NCBI RefSeq assembly: GCF_040954835.1
Contig: NC_090712.1
Span: forward strand, 6,705,284 to 6,769,283
Reading direction: 5' to 3'
Length of the DNA: 64,000 bases
Origin: Lepisosteus oculatus
Lineage: Eukaryota; Chordata; Actinopteri; Semionotiformes; Lepisosteidae
Each line of letters opens with the position of its first letter. Positions within the stretch are counted from its first letter, which is position 1. The translations under genes were made by a program, and so were the position numbers. The notes under the pieces were generated by a model. That model was given only the letters and a program-made list of their open reading frames with translations, ran no database searches and was not told where the DNA came from. Shown here piece after piece: positions 13,301 to 24,600 of this stretch.

Positions 13301-15026
13301 TTACAATTGTATCATCCTCTCCTCTATTCATATATGAATCAGGGCCACATAAGTAAACCCCCTCAAGTATTAGAAATATAAAACTTAAGTGTACCTTTTT
13401 TTTCCAACTATCTATCTGCTCTGTGCAACATCATTAGGCTCAATGAAAAATAAAGTGGAAAACAAAGGGAAAATGTAACAAATTATTTTTCTGAAATGAT
13501 CTAATGAAATAAATACCTTCAGGTCTCGGTGAATAAGTTGTTTTGAATGAATGTACTTCACTCCTTCTACTATCTGCCGAAAAATAGACATAGTCTTTTC
13601 TTTATCCTTTGGTCTTCCTTCCTGTTCTTGATCAATCCAGGATCTCAGTGTCCCCCCTTCACAGAGCTCCATCTGAATGTAGAGAAACTCCTTTGGGGTA
13701 CCAGGACCAGAGCTTCAAGAGCAACATTTAACCACAAGGGGGCGTTATACAGGGAGTGGGGAGGAGCCAAAGTACAACATTTACGCTTGTCAAAGTAACC
13801 TACAGTACTGTAAGTGAAGCTCTTGCTCTTTATCAAATTATACATAATACCACTACGTCAAAAATGAAATTCAGCTAATACAAACTCGCAAATACCCTGT
13901 ACATACTTGTGAATTACAGTTCAACCTCTGGCACGCCATTTACCTATTTATTTTGCATAGAAAGTACACAATTATTACCACGAATGCATGATAACATTAA
14001 AATGTGCTTGTTCGGTTGGTTTAACTAAATGGCAGCTTTACGCTGAAATGACCTGGGTAGGCTCAAACACTGAATATTTATAAAACAAAAATCTTATTTG
14101 CTGTTTGCACGGTAAGGGAATGTGGTAAGATATTTCTACACCAAGCCACACTGATTTCTTACTCTCTGGTCTACTGTCAATAAAATGTGCTCATTGATGC
14201 AAAGAATTTGTGAACATGAAAACAAAAAGGACTTTTTTGTAGCACCTGGAGCTGCTCGAGCTGTCCGTTTTTTCTGCTTGGTACATTGTGTCTTCAAGCC
14301 AGGAGGAGAAGTAGCGAACAATGTATTGATGCTGAAGCCCTGCCAGGGCCCCAACTTCACGCTCTGCTTTGCTGTGGAAGAACAGAGCACTCACGGATTA
14401 TTATTCCATAGGTTACCATTATTATTATTCCAATCCTTATCATCATTATTCCAGTCCAATTCAATTCCAATCATGGCCATCTGGAATCCATCCTAGAAAC
14501 AAGGGCCGAAAGGCGACTTCTTTTCCAGAACCAGAACACCTACAGAAAACCCACATGGACATGCAGACTCTACAGAGAGCAGATTGGAGTTTAGAACCCT
14601 GAAAGTTTGAGGTAGCAGTGTTAACTGCAACACCAACATGCCACTTATTTTTATAATAATGTTCATTCATATCTTTTAATTTTGTTGAAATCTTTATCAA
14701 GGTCACTTAGAAGGATTAATTAATTAATTTCAATGGGTTATATTTACACAATGTATTTTGTATGCTGTGTAATACAAGATTTCCCAGTGTAGGACTGCTG
14801 GAATGCAATTGATGAAGTGAAGAATAAAACACACAGCACAATGACACAGCAAATGTTCTAATGACAACAGATATACAATAACAATAGATATACAAGATTC
14901 ACTTACGGGGTGTGCTTTACTATCTTCACAGCATAATGTTTTCCTTCAAGTTTTCGTCTTGCCTTAAAAACACTGCCAAAGCCACCCTTATCAATTGTTT
15001 CGATCAGGTCAAAATCCTGTAAAAAT
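10363..15026 (-). CDS. EIF2AK2: EIF2AK2 exons 12-18: kinase domain
   Basis: Catalytic motifs in order: glycine loop GGFGSVF (311-317), ATP lysine in YAVKIVK (Lys332), alpha-C glutamate in KAEREV (Glu342), HRDLKPPN with catalytic Asp442 and Asn447, DFG (460-462), and activation segment RTKRTGTVTYMSPEQ. In that segment Thr479 and Thr484 align with human Thr446 and Thr451, the activating autophosphorylation sites. The kinase insert is short and serine-rich (TDSSSSSSGPGTP, from residue 374). The acceptor of the exon at 13712 was chosen over one 24 bp further into the exon because only it keeps the frame. The protein ends with a C lobe containing EPEERPEASKI. Confidence 0.95.
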
Positions 15027-18000
15027 CTAAAAACACAATTAATTCTCTTTACACGAATCCAAATAAAGCACAATGATTGATTAATGTAGTTTTGTCTGTA
15101 GCTCGTTTTTTCACAATCAGTCTGAAATCTTCATTTATATTATTGCACTTCGCTGGAATATAGGTGTCATTAAGCAACATTATATCTAGCCATCAGTCAG
15201 GTAAAAAAAAAAGAACACATTGCTATATCCCTGTAATATACAGTTCACATAGTTGCACATATTGCTTGTACTCCTATAGAATGTTGCACAAAGGTGGCTA
15301 GTATATACAGTAAAAGCAGCTCCCAGAAATGGACAAGACTTTCTCTTACAACACAAGTATGCAGCATTTGAAAAGAGGGGGCAAATGAGTGACTGCTTAT
15401 TACTGTGAAATTTGCATCATGAAAAGTATATATTTTTCCTTTCAATTCTTCATTCATCATTTTACCAAAAATTGAAAAAAGTAATCTAAAATATGTAGAA
15501 TGAAATATGTATCTATAACAATATATAACTATAACATACTGGAATAATAATGAATGATTGAAGCTGAAGTCTTATCTTTGTCAATGTCACCAGCTTCACT
15601 AAGGTACATTGTCCCATCTGTTTGCAATCCATTCTTGCCCCTATCGTTCTACTGCAGCACTGCCATGTTACAACAGATGTTCCATTCTGCCCCTAACTTT
15701 TACCTTCTTTACACTGGCTGTGAGGGACTTGTTTGAGGTTTGAGTGCCTCTGCAAATGAGGAAAAAATAGCCTATCACTCACATTCCACAGTAGCCAGTC
15801 GGCTCAATCTGTAGTGAGGTGCCTTTCTGAAGGAATAGAAGTGAATGTAGAAAAACACAATATGCTGAATACCCCTTTAAAGTCATTTCTTTATTTTCAG
15901 GTGTGCAAACTGTACTGTTTTTTTGATGAGGCACTCGTTGTAATGCTCTTGTAACCATTACCACTTTTGTCAGACTAATTAAAGCAGTGTGCTTCACGAT
16001 GCATACTTAAAACTGAATCTGCTGTAAGTGTTACAGAGTTATTTTTCATTGTTTTTATCATTAAAAAGGAGACAGAAAATCCTTTCCAGATGTTACAATT
16101 TATTTATTGAGGGAAACGTTTAGATTTGTTTTGTACAACACAATGCTGGTTTTGTCAAAGATAACAGAAATGATGTATCAACATACATATGAGTTTTCAA
16201 AACTCAAAGACACATCTTTAAGGAATACAAAATATAGAAAACTAAAATAAAGGAAGCTTGTGTCTCAAGGTCTCGGAAGACAGAATACGTTAGCAAAGCT
16301 GGATCAATAACGTTCTGGGTCTAAAACCTGGAAATGCAATTGAGAAAAAGCATTTTAGCTGGCCACAACAAGCACAAAGGCAATAAGAGAAGACAGTGGA
16401 ATATTGCTAAAGGAGATGTGAAGATCCCGATAAACTCACCTGTCGGCAGCTAATAACATACAGTACACACCACCCTTTGTTCGATGGAAGAAACTATGAA
16501 GTATGGAATTTACAAATGATGGCACACAATGTCAAAATTGCTTATGAGCAGCGGCTTTAAAAAAACAGACAAAACTGTCTGTCATATTTTGTTTTTGAAA
16601 AACGTGATTGATAAACGCACTTCCTTGCACAGTTATGCCATGGATGTAATTCACAATTTTCTATTTTTGAACTAGTCCTAGTAGTGCATGCCTCACATGC
16701 AAACAATGAGTCAAAAAAGTAACCTATGTGCTGTTAATTTCTCTGACTTCTCCCTCTCACAAATTGCTGCTACAGAAGCAAACTAGAGCTAAAAGTCAGG
16801 GATACCCTGCAATTAACAGTTTTGCTTTTTTAATTGTCATGTGAAAATGTGCTGAATGGGGAGAACAGTTTAAAATCTCTTTGAATTTACCAGTGCCCCA
16901 GGCTCCCAAGTCCACATTAGGCTCAGGACTGGTGTATCACCCAGGCGAGAAGAAAGTTAAAATCAAAGCAAGAAACACAGAGGATCCAAAGCAAGAAACA
17001 AGAGAAACCACTCCTCTTTAAAACCTTGTCAACAATAAAGTAGGGTCAAACCAACACCTAGAACTAAATTAAATGAAGAAGGGATGTTTCCCCGCTCTGC
17101 ATCTGAATTATGACGCTTACCTTGATGATTGTGTAGATTCAGCATGATCTTTACAGGATGGTTTGTCTTTGTTTAACCCGGGTGCAGTACTCTGCGTTGG
17201 AAATAAAAAGTAAATATGTTTTCAGCATGCACTACACAACTCAAGGAGACAGATATTTGAATATTTTGATGTACAACATAAATTTTCATCATGTAACCTG
17301 ACTAATCCCCTGATGAAAAGAAATGCCAACATTTTTTAAGTCCATAAAGAAAAAGGATGACTTAAAATAGTGATTCTGAATGTTAGTTTTCAGATTACAA
17401 CCTAATATAAGATTGGATGCACAACTCTATGTGTGCCCACCCAATCAGTGATTTTTCAGTGTAAGAATTAATAATTTTTTATTTGCTCATCTTTGACATG
17501 CAATAGGTACCTGTTTATTTTTCTCTGCTTCAGGGCTTTCATTTCTAAAAACCGCAGCTAATCTGAAAATAAGGAGAAAACGCATCAAAGCAAGAATTGT
17601 CAAATAATATAGAATTTTCTATATATATATAATAATATAAAAATATGGTCCACTTCAAAATTACGTGATGACAGTTTTGAGCTGTTAAAATACATTACTA
17701 ATGTTAAAAAGAAAATTAATGTTTAAAAAAAAAGATGAGGACATTTACTTAAATTTTGGTTTTCTTTCTCCAGGTGACTGTACCTACACCAACAAGAAAC
17801 AACAATGAACAGACAGTCTAAACATGTGGATTGCTACAATATTACAAAGTGTACTTATCTCCTACCACAGCTCTACAATATATTAAATATTGTATTGGTA
17901 CACACTCCATGGTTTAATTTGAAATACTCTGGCATTTGTTCTAAGCTACAATGACTACACTCTTCAACAAGGATAAAACATAAAAGCCGTATAATAACTG

Positions 18001-21000
18001 AACATGTCTTATTGGGCCTCAGAAATTAAAATAAATTAAAGAAACACAGCAGTCTGCATGAGGAACAGCATGGCCGAAGTACAAATTAAAAATAAACTTT
18101 ATACAAATTTTCAGGTTATAAAACTGCTTTGTCATTTTAGAACCCATTAAAAATTGATGAAACCTAACTGCCAATCTTTGATTGCATGCCATTTCATTTT
18201 ATGCTGAATGAAAACTTCAGGACATGATCTTTTGTTATCTGTCATGACACACTGAATGTCTAAAGATGACTCACTTGAAGTGAAGTCTTTGGGGCAGTAC
18301 TAGTGAGCACAAACAATTACAATAATGATATTAAGAACATACGGCTTACCTTTTTATCAGAGGAGTCTCTGAAGATAATATAATCACTTTCATCATCCCT
18401 ATTCAAACGTTCAGGAGTTGTAAGGATACTGCTACTTACAACACAGCAAAATACAAAAAAACAGCAGTAAGATCTTAAGTGTCATGAGGAATTCCATTAA
18501 AAATGAACAAAAAGGTTTGTGCAGAGGTTAGCTGTTCTTTAATCCTATGACATCTGTATGACTTACCCCATGTGTGCAGAAGGTGATGACGTGCCAGTGC
18601 TTGATGATGTTGAACTGGTAGATGGCTGTGAGACAAAGAAAACCAACAGTGAAACAAAAAGACAGAGATACTCAGAACTCACATCTTACACTACCGCTCA
18701 GCTTTTGAGACTGTCCAATGCACAGCGGCTCAGATAAACCTTCCCTGCTCCCTGCTCTGTTTCTTTTCCAAAAACGCAAGACCAAGTGGGTTGGCAAAAG
18801 TTACTCAGGCAGCCAGTGACTGGGCTTACTTCTGGGGCAGAACCTCTCTGGATATACCTGACATAAATACCCAGGAACATGTCATAATACTCCATTTCCA
18901 AAGAAAACTTTGATAAAATAACAGATAACTGATAACTGAAATTTTACTACAACTTGATCAATATGTTTTCAATGAAGGGGTGATGTGTGGACGTTAACTG
19001 TCAAATTAAAGTAGGTGGAATAAAGCGACAAGCTTCTGATTCCACTTGTTTTCCACAATAGATGCATGAACATACAAAATGTAGTTAACCTCATCAAGAA
19101 AAGCACATTAATACATAAATTCATCTACAATCTATTAAAAATGCAGGGTGGTGAATAATATCTGAAATCACATGGCTTGTGTTGTATATGAATACAGGAG
19201 GTTTCAGATTTAACCACCTTAAAGATAAGAAAATGTTGGAAACGCGCAATGCCCTGCTGGAATAATAAATACACACTTCTGAAATGTTTTTACCCTGCTC
19301 TCTGGGGTGCTCTCTGGGCTACTAGATGGAGGTGTCAACCTACAAAGGATAAAAGAAAAACAATAAATGCTTTTCAGATGCTAATTAGTGAAAAATGTGG
19401 TTCACTACATGGAAAACAGAGTAGTCTGAATGCTCAGTGGGTCCAAACCCTCTTTTAAGAGGTATCCAAATGTAGTGATTCTCTTTTTTCCCCAAGTTGA
19501 TATTAAACTTCTTCACATCTTTCTCTTTCAAAAGGCTTTACATCTGCCAGTTATTTTAATAGCTTTTTAAAGTAATAACATAAGTATATTGACTTGAAAA
19601 GGATTTTGTTGATGATTCCCAATTAAATAAGGTTTTCTTAATGGCCTCGTCTACAGTGCTGTATATCTACAATAAGAAAATAAAACAGCGTACCATGTAG
19701 ATGACAACATTGAGGGCAAATTTCTGCTTGAACTGGGGGTGTCCTTATTATGATTTCCATTAAGGTTCTTGAAAAGGAACAGACAGTTAGTGAATAAGCA
19801 AAGATATTGGTTAGAAAATACAGCAAGGGGACCAGTTTAAATCAATTGACAGCCCCATTAAAAGCATGCAATACAGAACACAGCACAAATAACCATATTC
19901 CCACTATCATCAAGCCTAGCATCCGAGTACCTGAATGTATGTGTTCTACAGACTTATGGAGTCTTCTTCCATCTTTAATATGAGACATGAAACCAAAGAC
20001 CTGAATACATTAAAGATCCCAGGGGACTGTTCGTAAGAGCAGAGGTGTTAACGTCATTGCTCTGGCTAAAACCCAATCTGGACTTGCACAGTCAGGCCTA
20101 GCTACATTTAAAGGACAGGATGCCATTTGGACGATAGCGGCTGCCACAAGTACACCCAGATTTGGTGCTGCACTGCACTAGTGGAAGAGTGGAAACTCTC
20201 CTATATGCAAAGCACCTTGGGATTCTTTGGGATGAAAAGTGCAATACAAATATCATAATGATATCTTGTTCAAAGTGTGTGTTTTCTTCGACAAATTACA
20301 CAGAATCATTCTCCACTTTCGGAAACTTTACTATTGCATCCCTTTATAGTGTTGCAGTTCTATGTGCACATCAAAAAGGGGTATTTTATGTGTTTTAAAA
20401 ACACAAAAAAACTATTTCAAGAATGATTACTTCCAAAAGACAATGAGGGAGAGGCGCTGATTCCTAAAACATCATGGGATAAGCGAGTTTGCAGCAGCTG
20501 GTCCTGACTCCGTTACCTCAGGTGTACTCTTTTCTTGCAGAGCTTCGTATGCAAGCTTGGCAGCCTCTTTCTTCGCATCCTTCTTATTTTTCCCAAATGC
20601 TTCTGGGAAATTCCTGTTGCCTATGGCGAATCTGCAGGAGAACCTATCAGGACGGAAAGGCGAGAGAGTAAGCACCACCTGCAACTTTACAAGACAAGAG
20701 ACACTTATAATCCTTTTGAAGACAGACTTTTAAGAATACTCTAAGAGAAAATTCTTATTTGCTTATCAAAGCAGGGACAGGGCCTGTTCTTGGGAGGCAT
20801 ATTATAACCCCTCAGTTGACAGTCTTTCCAGTGAACAGTGAAATTAACTATACAATCCCATAAGGATTAATTGATATTTGAATACAAGACCTCAAAGCAC
20901 TCTCCTGTGGACTAAACGGTACTGTATATGCTAAAGTGCTTAAAACAGAAATACATTTTATTCACTTTCTATGCTGTGACCCAGACACTGGAAGTCTCAA

Positions 21001-23575
21001 CCTCAGAATCCGATTGTGCAAACTACTTTGTAGCGCTTGAGGACCACAAAATGTCTAATGTTAATGTTGACCTCCAGTAAATCAGCCTACTGACCCAGGG
21101 CTACGCTTGTGAAAAAAGTGTCACAGCACATTTATTCAGACTTCCTACAGACTGTACTTCGCAAACATTATTTAACGCTAATTTACAGTATTGTGATCAA
21201 TACTGTAAAGCACCACAGCCACTTCATTTCTATACAGCATGGAAGATGTTCTTCAATTATGTAATCCAAGCTACATCCACTGTCTCGTCTCAGATGCAAA
21301 AGTGAAACACCCCGTTACCCGTCCGATAAAGCAACCCTCTGGATGGGAACTCATCTCTTCTCCGCTTGGTTTTTTTTTTTGAGGTGGCTAAATTCTTACT
21401 GTGGCATGTGTGGTGGGCCTCCATCGCTCCTCTCAAAGGGCTGTACAAGTACCCCTTTCTTCTGACCATATTCATTCAGCCAGCACAAATGGTTAATTCC
21501 CTGAGTAGACACAGGTGAAGGACAACTGGATTCCCTGCTGCTGTTGACCTGCAGTAAATGGCATTGAAGCAGATTTTATATTCATTCACAGGTTCTAAAA
21601 TTTCACAATAGGTTTTTTTTCCTAATTAAATTCAGACCCTAATGCTGGTTCTCAGTAAACGTTTTCCGCATCTCTTGGGAATCAATTATCCATCCATCCA
21701 TTTTCTAACTGCTACTTCCAGTTCAGAGTGGTGGGGGAGCTGGATACTATTCCTGGCAAGCAACAGGCACAAGGTGACAGACAACCTTGGACAGGACATC
21801 AGTCCATCGCAGGACAGACAGACACACATACTCACATCAGGGCCAATTTTCTCAGAAGTCAATAAAGCCACCAGTTTGTTTTTGGACTGTGGAAGGAAAC
21901 TGGAACACCTGGAGGAAACCCACATAAACACAGGGAGAACATACTACCTCTATTCAGACAAAGTTTACGTATTGTTTGGTCTTACTTAAGGGGGTCTTGC
22001 AGTTTAATGTTACTTCCTCACAGTTCTTGGGTCCTGCTGGGGGTGCCTCCCAGGTGTAGTTCACATGATCTCTCCAAGACCATGTGGGTGCTCCAATTTG
22101 CTCCCAAAATCCAAAGACCTGCTCTGTTACTAGGTGGATATCTAGGTTAATTGCCATCTCTAAACTGTATGTACACTCTACAATGAACGGGTGTACCATT
22201 CAAAGTGCATGCTGCCTTGTGTCTATTGTCTGCCAGATTAGGCAGTGGATCACCACAACCTTGAATTGGTCTAAGCTATTATTTAAAATGGACAGATGGT
22301 ATATTTTATTTGAGTATACATACTGTAAGCATGGTCAAGGAAAGCACAGAGTAAGAGAAAACCGCCCACGCTGATACTCACAGGGTCATTCTGCTGAGAA
22401 ACTTCGACCCATAGCTTTTCCAAAGCATTTTTTGCGGCATTTTGCTTCGCCTCCCTCTTAGACATTCCAACGCCATCAGGATAAGCCTGACTGTCCAGCA
22501 CCACTTTCATTGTGAATCTGTATAACACAATAATGCAAACGTACTGAGTGCAAAAAAATAACTCTTAACGGGTTTTAATCAAATATTTTAAGTATGGAAT
22601 ATAACTGTCAGGCAGAATCACAGAACAGAAATCCAAAACATTTTCTGAAATTCAAAGTGAGAATGTTACAAAATAAAGTTACTCTAGTAACTCAGCCTCC
22701 TCTGAAAAATGAACACAATCCCAGCACAACTGATGCATAGGTCTGATTGGCCTTTGGACAGAGTCCTGTGGGACTGTCCACCACTCTTCCTGTGCAGCTG
22801 CAGACAGCTGGTGAAGGCCGGCCAGTCATGGTTGACTTGAATGCAACACATTGCTGTTGTGAGCTTAGCAGGTGCCCCTATCTAAGGTGACAGAGTGTAA
22901 CATATTGTAAATCCTCCAGGTGGCAGGAATTACATTCACAAGATGCCTCCTGTAGTGTGCTTACATCGTCTTCCTGCAAGAGTGGCCACTTTACAAGTAG
23001 TCTTAACCATGTTGTATGTTCCTACTAAATGTGTTACCTCCTTTAATTCCCCATGGAAACAGGAAATCTTCTGAAGCATCTATATAGTTCCAGAATATAA
23101 TTCCATTAAGGTTCTAAACTATAGTTCCAAAACACTGTCTTGCAGAATATCATTGTCAAATTTGGATTTTAAAGGAATACTTAGAAATGAAAAAAATGGA
23201 ATTCAATTTATGATAAATATAACTTTGTACAATGCTATTGTGATTGCAGTATAACATTTATCACTGTACTGTTACTCAATATACATTTTCAGATCCATAA
23301 AGTGCTACATGATGATTTTGAACGTGGAATGAATGAGTTAGGAGGTGTTGTCATTTTGCCCCTTTCAGCTTTTCAGTGAAATAAGCACAATCCACTCTAA
23401 ATTGTCTAGCTGCTTAAAATCTTGAACCTACAGTATAAGACTTGATCAAACTTTAGGATAAAACTTACTGTCTAACATGGTCTGGCCCTTCTGCGGAAAC
23501 CTCCACATATTGCAGGGATAAATTATGTTTTTGTCGATATTCATTCAGTCTTCCCACATAATTCATTTGAGACAT
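10363..23575 (-). CDS. EIF2AK2: EIF2AK2 / PKR: dsRNA-activated eIF2alpha kinase
   Basis: A cytosolic sensor that dimerises on double-stranded RNA, autophosphorylates, and phosphorylates eIF2alpha to stop translation. Eighteen coding exons join in frame to 585 aa (human PKR is 551): 23469-23575, 22382-22517, 21400-21500, 20517-20643, 19694-19767, 19294-19339, 18567-18625, 18350-18431, 17749-17783, 17511-17562, 17121-17191, 14907-15026, 14246-14371, 13517-13712, 13081-13224, 12002-12094, 11351-11413 and 10363-10488. The start is the ATG at 23575 (MSQMNYVGRLNEY), just inside an exon that follows an acceptor. Domains are dsRBD1 at about 4-75, dsRBD2 at about 82-152, a linker at 158-297 and the kinase at about 300-580. 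No Z-alpha domain is present, so it is PKR and not fish PKZ. All phases agree, with no frameshift or internal stop. Least certain are the small linker exons. Confidence 0.94.
11640..11790 (+). repeat. Fold-back element, right arm, in EIF2AK2 intron
   Basis: AGGCTCCACAGCCGAAATGC, TTTTCAGCATGGAATAAACC, GCAGCCTACGCCTGCTGATG. Same arm as at 8.3 and 34.1 kb. It lies between the EIF2AK2 exons at 11351-11413 and 12002-12094. Confidence 0.75.
12340..12640 (+). repeat. 5S-rRNA-derived SINE copy in EIF2AK2 intron
   Basis: GATGCTAAGCACCTGGACCT followed by GGTCAGTGCTGGGATG follows the internal promoter region of 5S rRNA (GCTAAGCAGGG...CCTGGTTAGTACTTGGATGGG). It is then followed by tail pieces CATTAAAGATCCCATGACAC and GTAAGAGCATGTGTGCTAAC. 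It is diverged and not a functional 5S gene. Confidence 0.6.
14440..14645 (+). repeat. Dispersed repeat family A, diverged, in EIF2AK2 intron
   Basis: Shows CACCTACAGAAAACCCACAT, GACATGCAGACTCTACAGAG and GAGGTAGCAGTGTTAACTGC, in the order seen in the other copies. It lies in the intron between the exons at 14246-14371 and 14907-15026. Confidence 0.55.
15027..17120 (-). other. EIF2AK2 intron 11, about 2.1 kb
   Basis: This is the longest EIF2AK2 intron, between the linker and the kinase exons. I see no conserved coding segment on either strand. Overlapping AATAAA hexamers in minus sense (16099-16108) could allow intronic polyadenylation, but nothing else supports it. Confidence 0.5.
17121..19767 (-). 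CDS. EIF2AK2: EIF2AK2 exons 5-11: low-complexity linker
   Basis: Seven short exons (74, 46, 59, 82, 35, 52 and 71 bp) encode residues 158-297. The protein is rich in Ser, Thr and Pro (PPSSSPESTPESR; PSTSSTSSSTGTSSPS), then acidic (LNRDDESDYIIF), then basic (SPGERKPKF) before the kinase. Low-complexity sequence makes homology weak. The support is that every exon has GT-AG borders and the frame closes from dsRBD2 to the kinase without a gap. Exon 8 has two acceptors three bases apart (TAGCAG), giving residue options GS or G. Confidence 0.8.
19995..20255 (+). repeat. SINE-tail repeat in EIF2AK2 intron
   Basis: Contains CATTAAAGATCCCAGGGGAC, GTAAGAGCAGAGGTGTTAAC and GCAAAGCACCTTGGGATTCT, and ends GTGCAATACAAATATCAT. 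The first blocks match the 12.6 kb SINE copy. Confidence 0.55.
20517..23575 (-). CDS. EIF2AK2: EIF2AK2 exons 1-4: two dsRNA-binding domains
   Basis: Exons 1+2 (23469-23575, 22382-22517) encode dsRBD1: YVGRLNEYRQKHNLSLQY, then FTMKVVLDSQAYPDGVG and the basic helix SKREAKQNAAKNALEKL. Exons 3+4 (21400-21500, 20517-20643) encode dsRBD2: WLNEYGQKKGVLVQ, then FSCRFAIGNRNFPEAFG and KNKKDAKKEAAKLAYEAL. In both, the split codon between the two exons is CAR (Gln) in phase 2, and the module begins and ends in phase 0. The KKxxAKxxAA helix that contacts the RNA backbone is intact in each. dsRBD2 begins with an unusual GINHLCW instead of an NYVG/NYIG-type start. Confidence 0.93.
21690..21960 (+). repeat. 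Dispersed repeat family A, near full length, in EIF2AK2 intron
   Basis: Starts ATCCATCCATCCATTTTCTA, then CAAGCAACAGGCACAAGGTG, GGACAGGACATCAGTCCATC, GGGCCAATTTTCTCAGAAGT, TTTTTGGACTGTGGAAGGAA, GGAGGAAACCCACATAAACA. It lies between the two EIF2AK2 dsRBD modules. It is the best copy of the family in the window. Confidence 0.8.
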
Positions 23576-24429
23576 TGTAAAAAATACCTGAAAGACAATT
23601 AAATACTTTACCTAATGTCCTACTGTAATTCTGTACTCTTGACTGTTTTTATTAATGACAGCTCATCTTGGTTTTGAGAGAAACATGTTTTTAAAAAAAC
23701 TGTATCATCTTATAATTAAAGTTTCTTAATAATGCAACATCATAACAACAAAACACTGATGCCAAAATGTAGCATATGCTAAACACATATCTTTTCTTTC
23801 CTCACAAAAAGTAGCATAATTCGAGTGGTCATATAAATATTCTCTTATGATACTGTTCTCTTGCTTTGGAAAACAGACGACTATTTGGACGTTTAATGCA
23901 GACCTCTTACTCCAATATCATAACAGTAACTTGAAAGCCATATTAAGCTTGATTCACTGCAAACAGAACAAATGACGTTTAGTCACCTTCACCATCATTA
24001 ACATCAATAACATTAACCGATACAGATAACTCATTTATACAAAAAATACATAAAACGAGATTCCTTCACACGAGAAGTCCTACTTGTAAACAATGCTGCC
24101 TATGTCATAGAAGAGTCTTGACTATAATAAAAATGAAGAACACAAAGCAATTAACAGTGTGCCCGTAGCAATTGTTTATGGAAAAGAAAAAAACATACAA
24201 ATAATTAAGAAATAATTCTGATTGTTACAATGTGATTGCAGGAACATAGCTGGAGAACGCGCACTAAGTGTTAAATCAAACCAGTATCAGTACTACAGTT
24301 GCCGATAAAAATAACGTTCGTGTACGCTGCTGCAATCCCCCGTTCTTGAACCAACTCCTAACAAAACGAAGCTGAAGATTAAAACCCGACGTTGACTCTA
24401 ATCTCGCAAATAAATATCAGTATACTTAC

Positions 24430-24520
24430 AGATCATAAACCTATGTTGTGCTTGCCGTACCTGCAGGTTAGTGCACGACTGACTTTAAATTTCACTTCAC
24501 CCTCTCTCCCCTTGCAGCTC
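24430..24520 (-). other. EIF2AK2: EIF2AK2 5' non-coding exon (candidate)
   Basis: A strong donor (GTAAGT in minus sense) sits at 24424-24429, upstream of the coding exon. That coding exon itself begins after an acceptor (CTTTCAG) a few bases before its ATG. A 5' UTR exon ending at 24430 is therefore expected. Its 5' end is a guess placed below the IRF-type site. Confidence 0.5.
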
Positions 24521-24600
24521 AGCAGCAAAGTTTAGTTTCATTTCCCACTCCAAACGTCACAGCTAGAACAACTACCGGTACTGCGCAGCCAATCAGCTCC
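24490..24600 (-). promoter_or_regulatory. EIF2AK2 promoter: ISRE/EICE-like and PRDI-like sites, CCAAT
   Basis: In minus sense, 24534-24546 reads GGGAAATGAAACT. It differs from the PKR ISRE as I recall it by a base or two, and contains a perfect GGAANNGAAA ETS-IRF composite. A second IRF-like site, GTGAAGTGAAA, lies at 24490-24500 and resembles PRDI of the interferon-beta enhancer. A CCAAT box is at about 24590-24594 (plus sense) and a TGACGT half-CRE is near 24556. Interferon induction is known for vertebrate PKR genes; here it is inferred from the sites. Confidence 0.6.

Noticed and set aside
16099-16108. Overlapping AATAAA hexamers in an EIF2AK2 intron, as an intronic poly(A) site giving a kinase-less PKR
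   Set aside because: A hexamer alone in AT-rich DNA is common. No alternative terminal exon or downstream element was convincing.
10363-23575. Identification as PKZ (Z-DNA-binding fish kinase)
   Set aside because: The N terminus has two clear dsRBDs and no Z-alpha domain, so PKR is the correct assignment.
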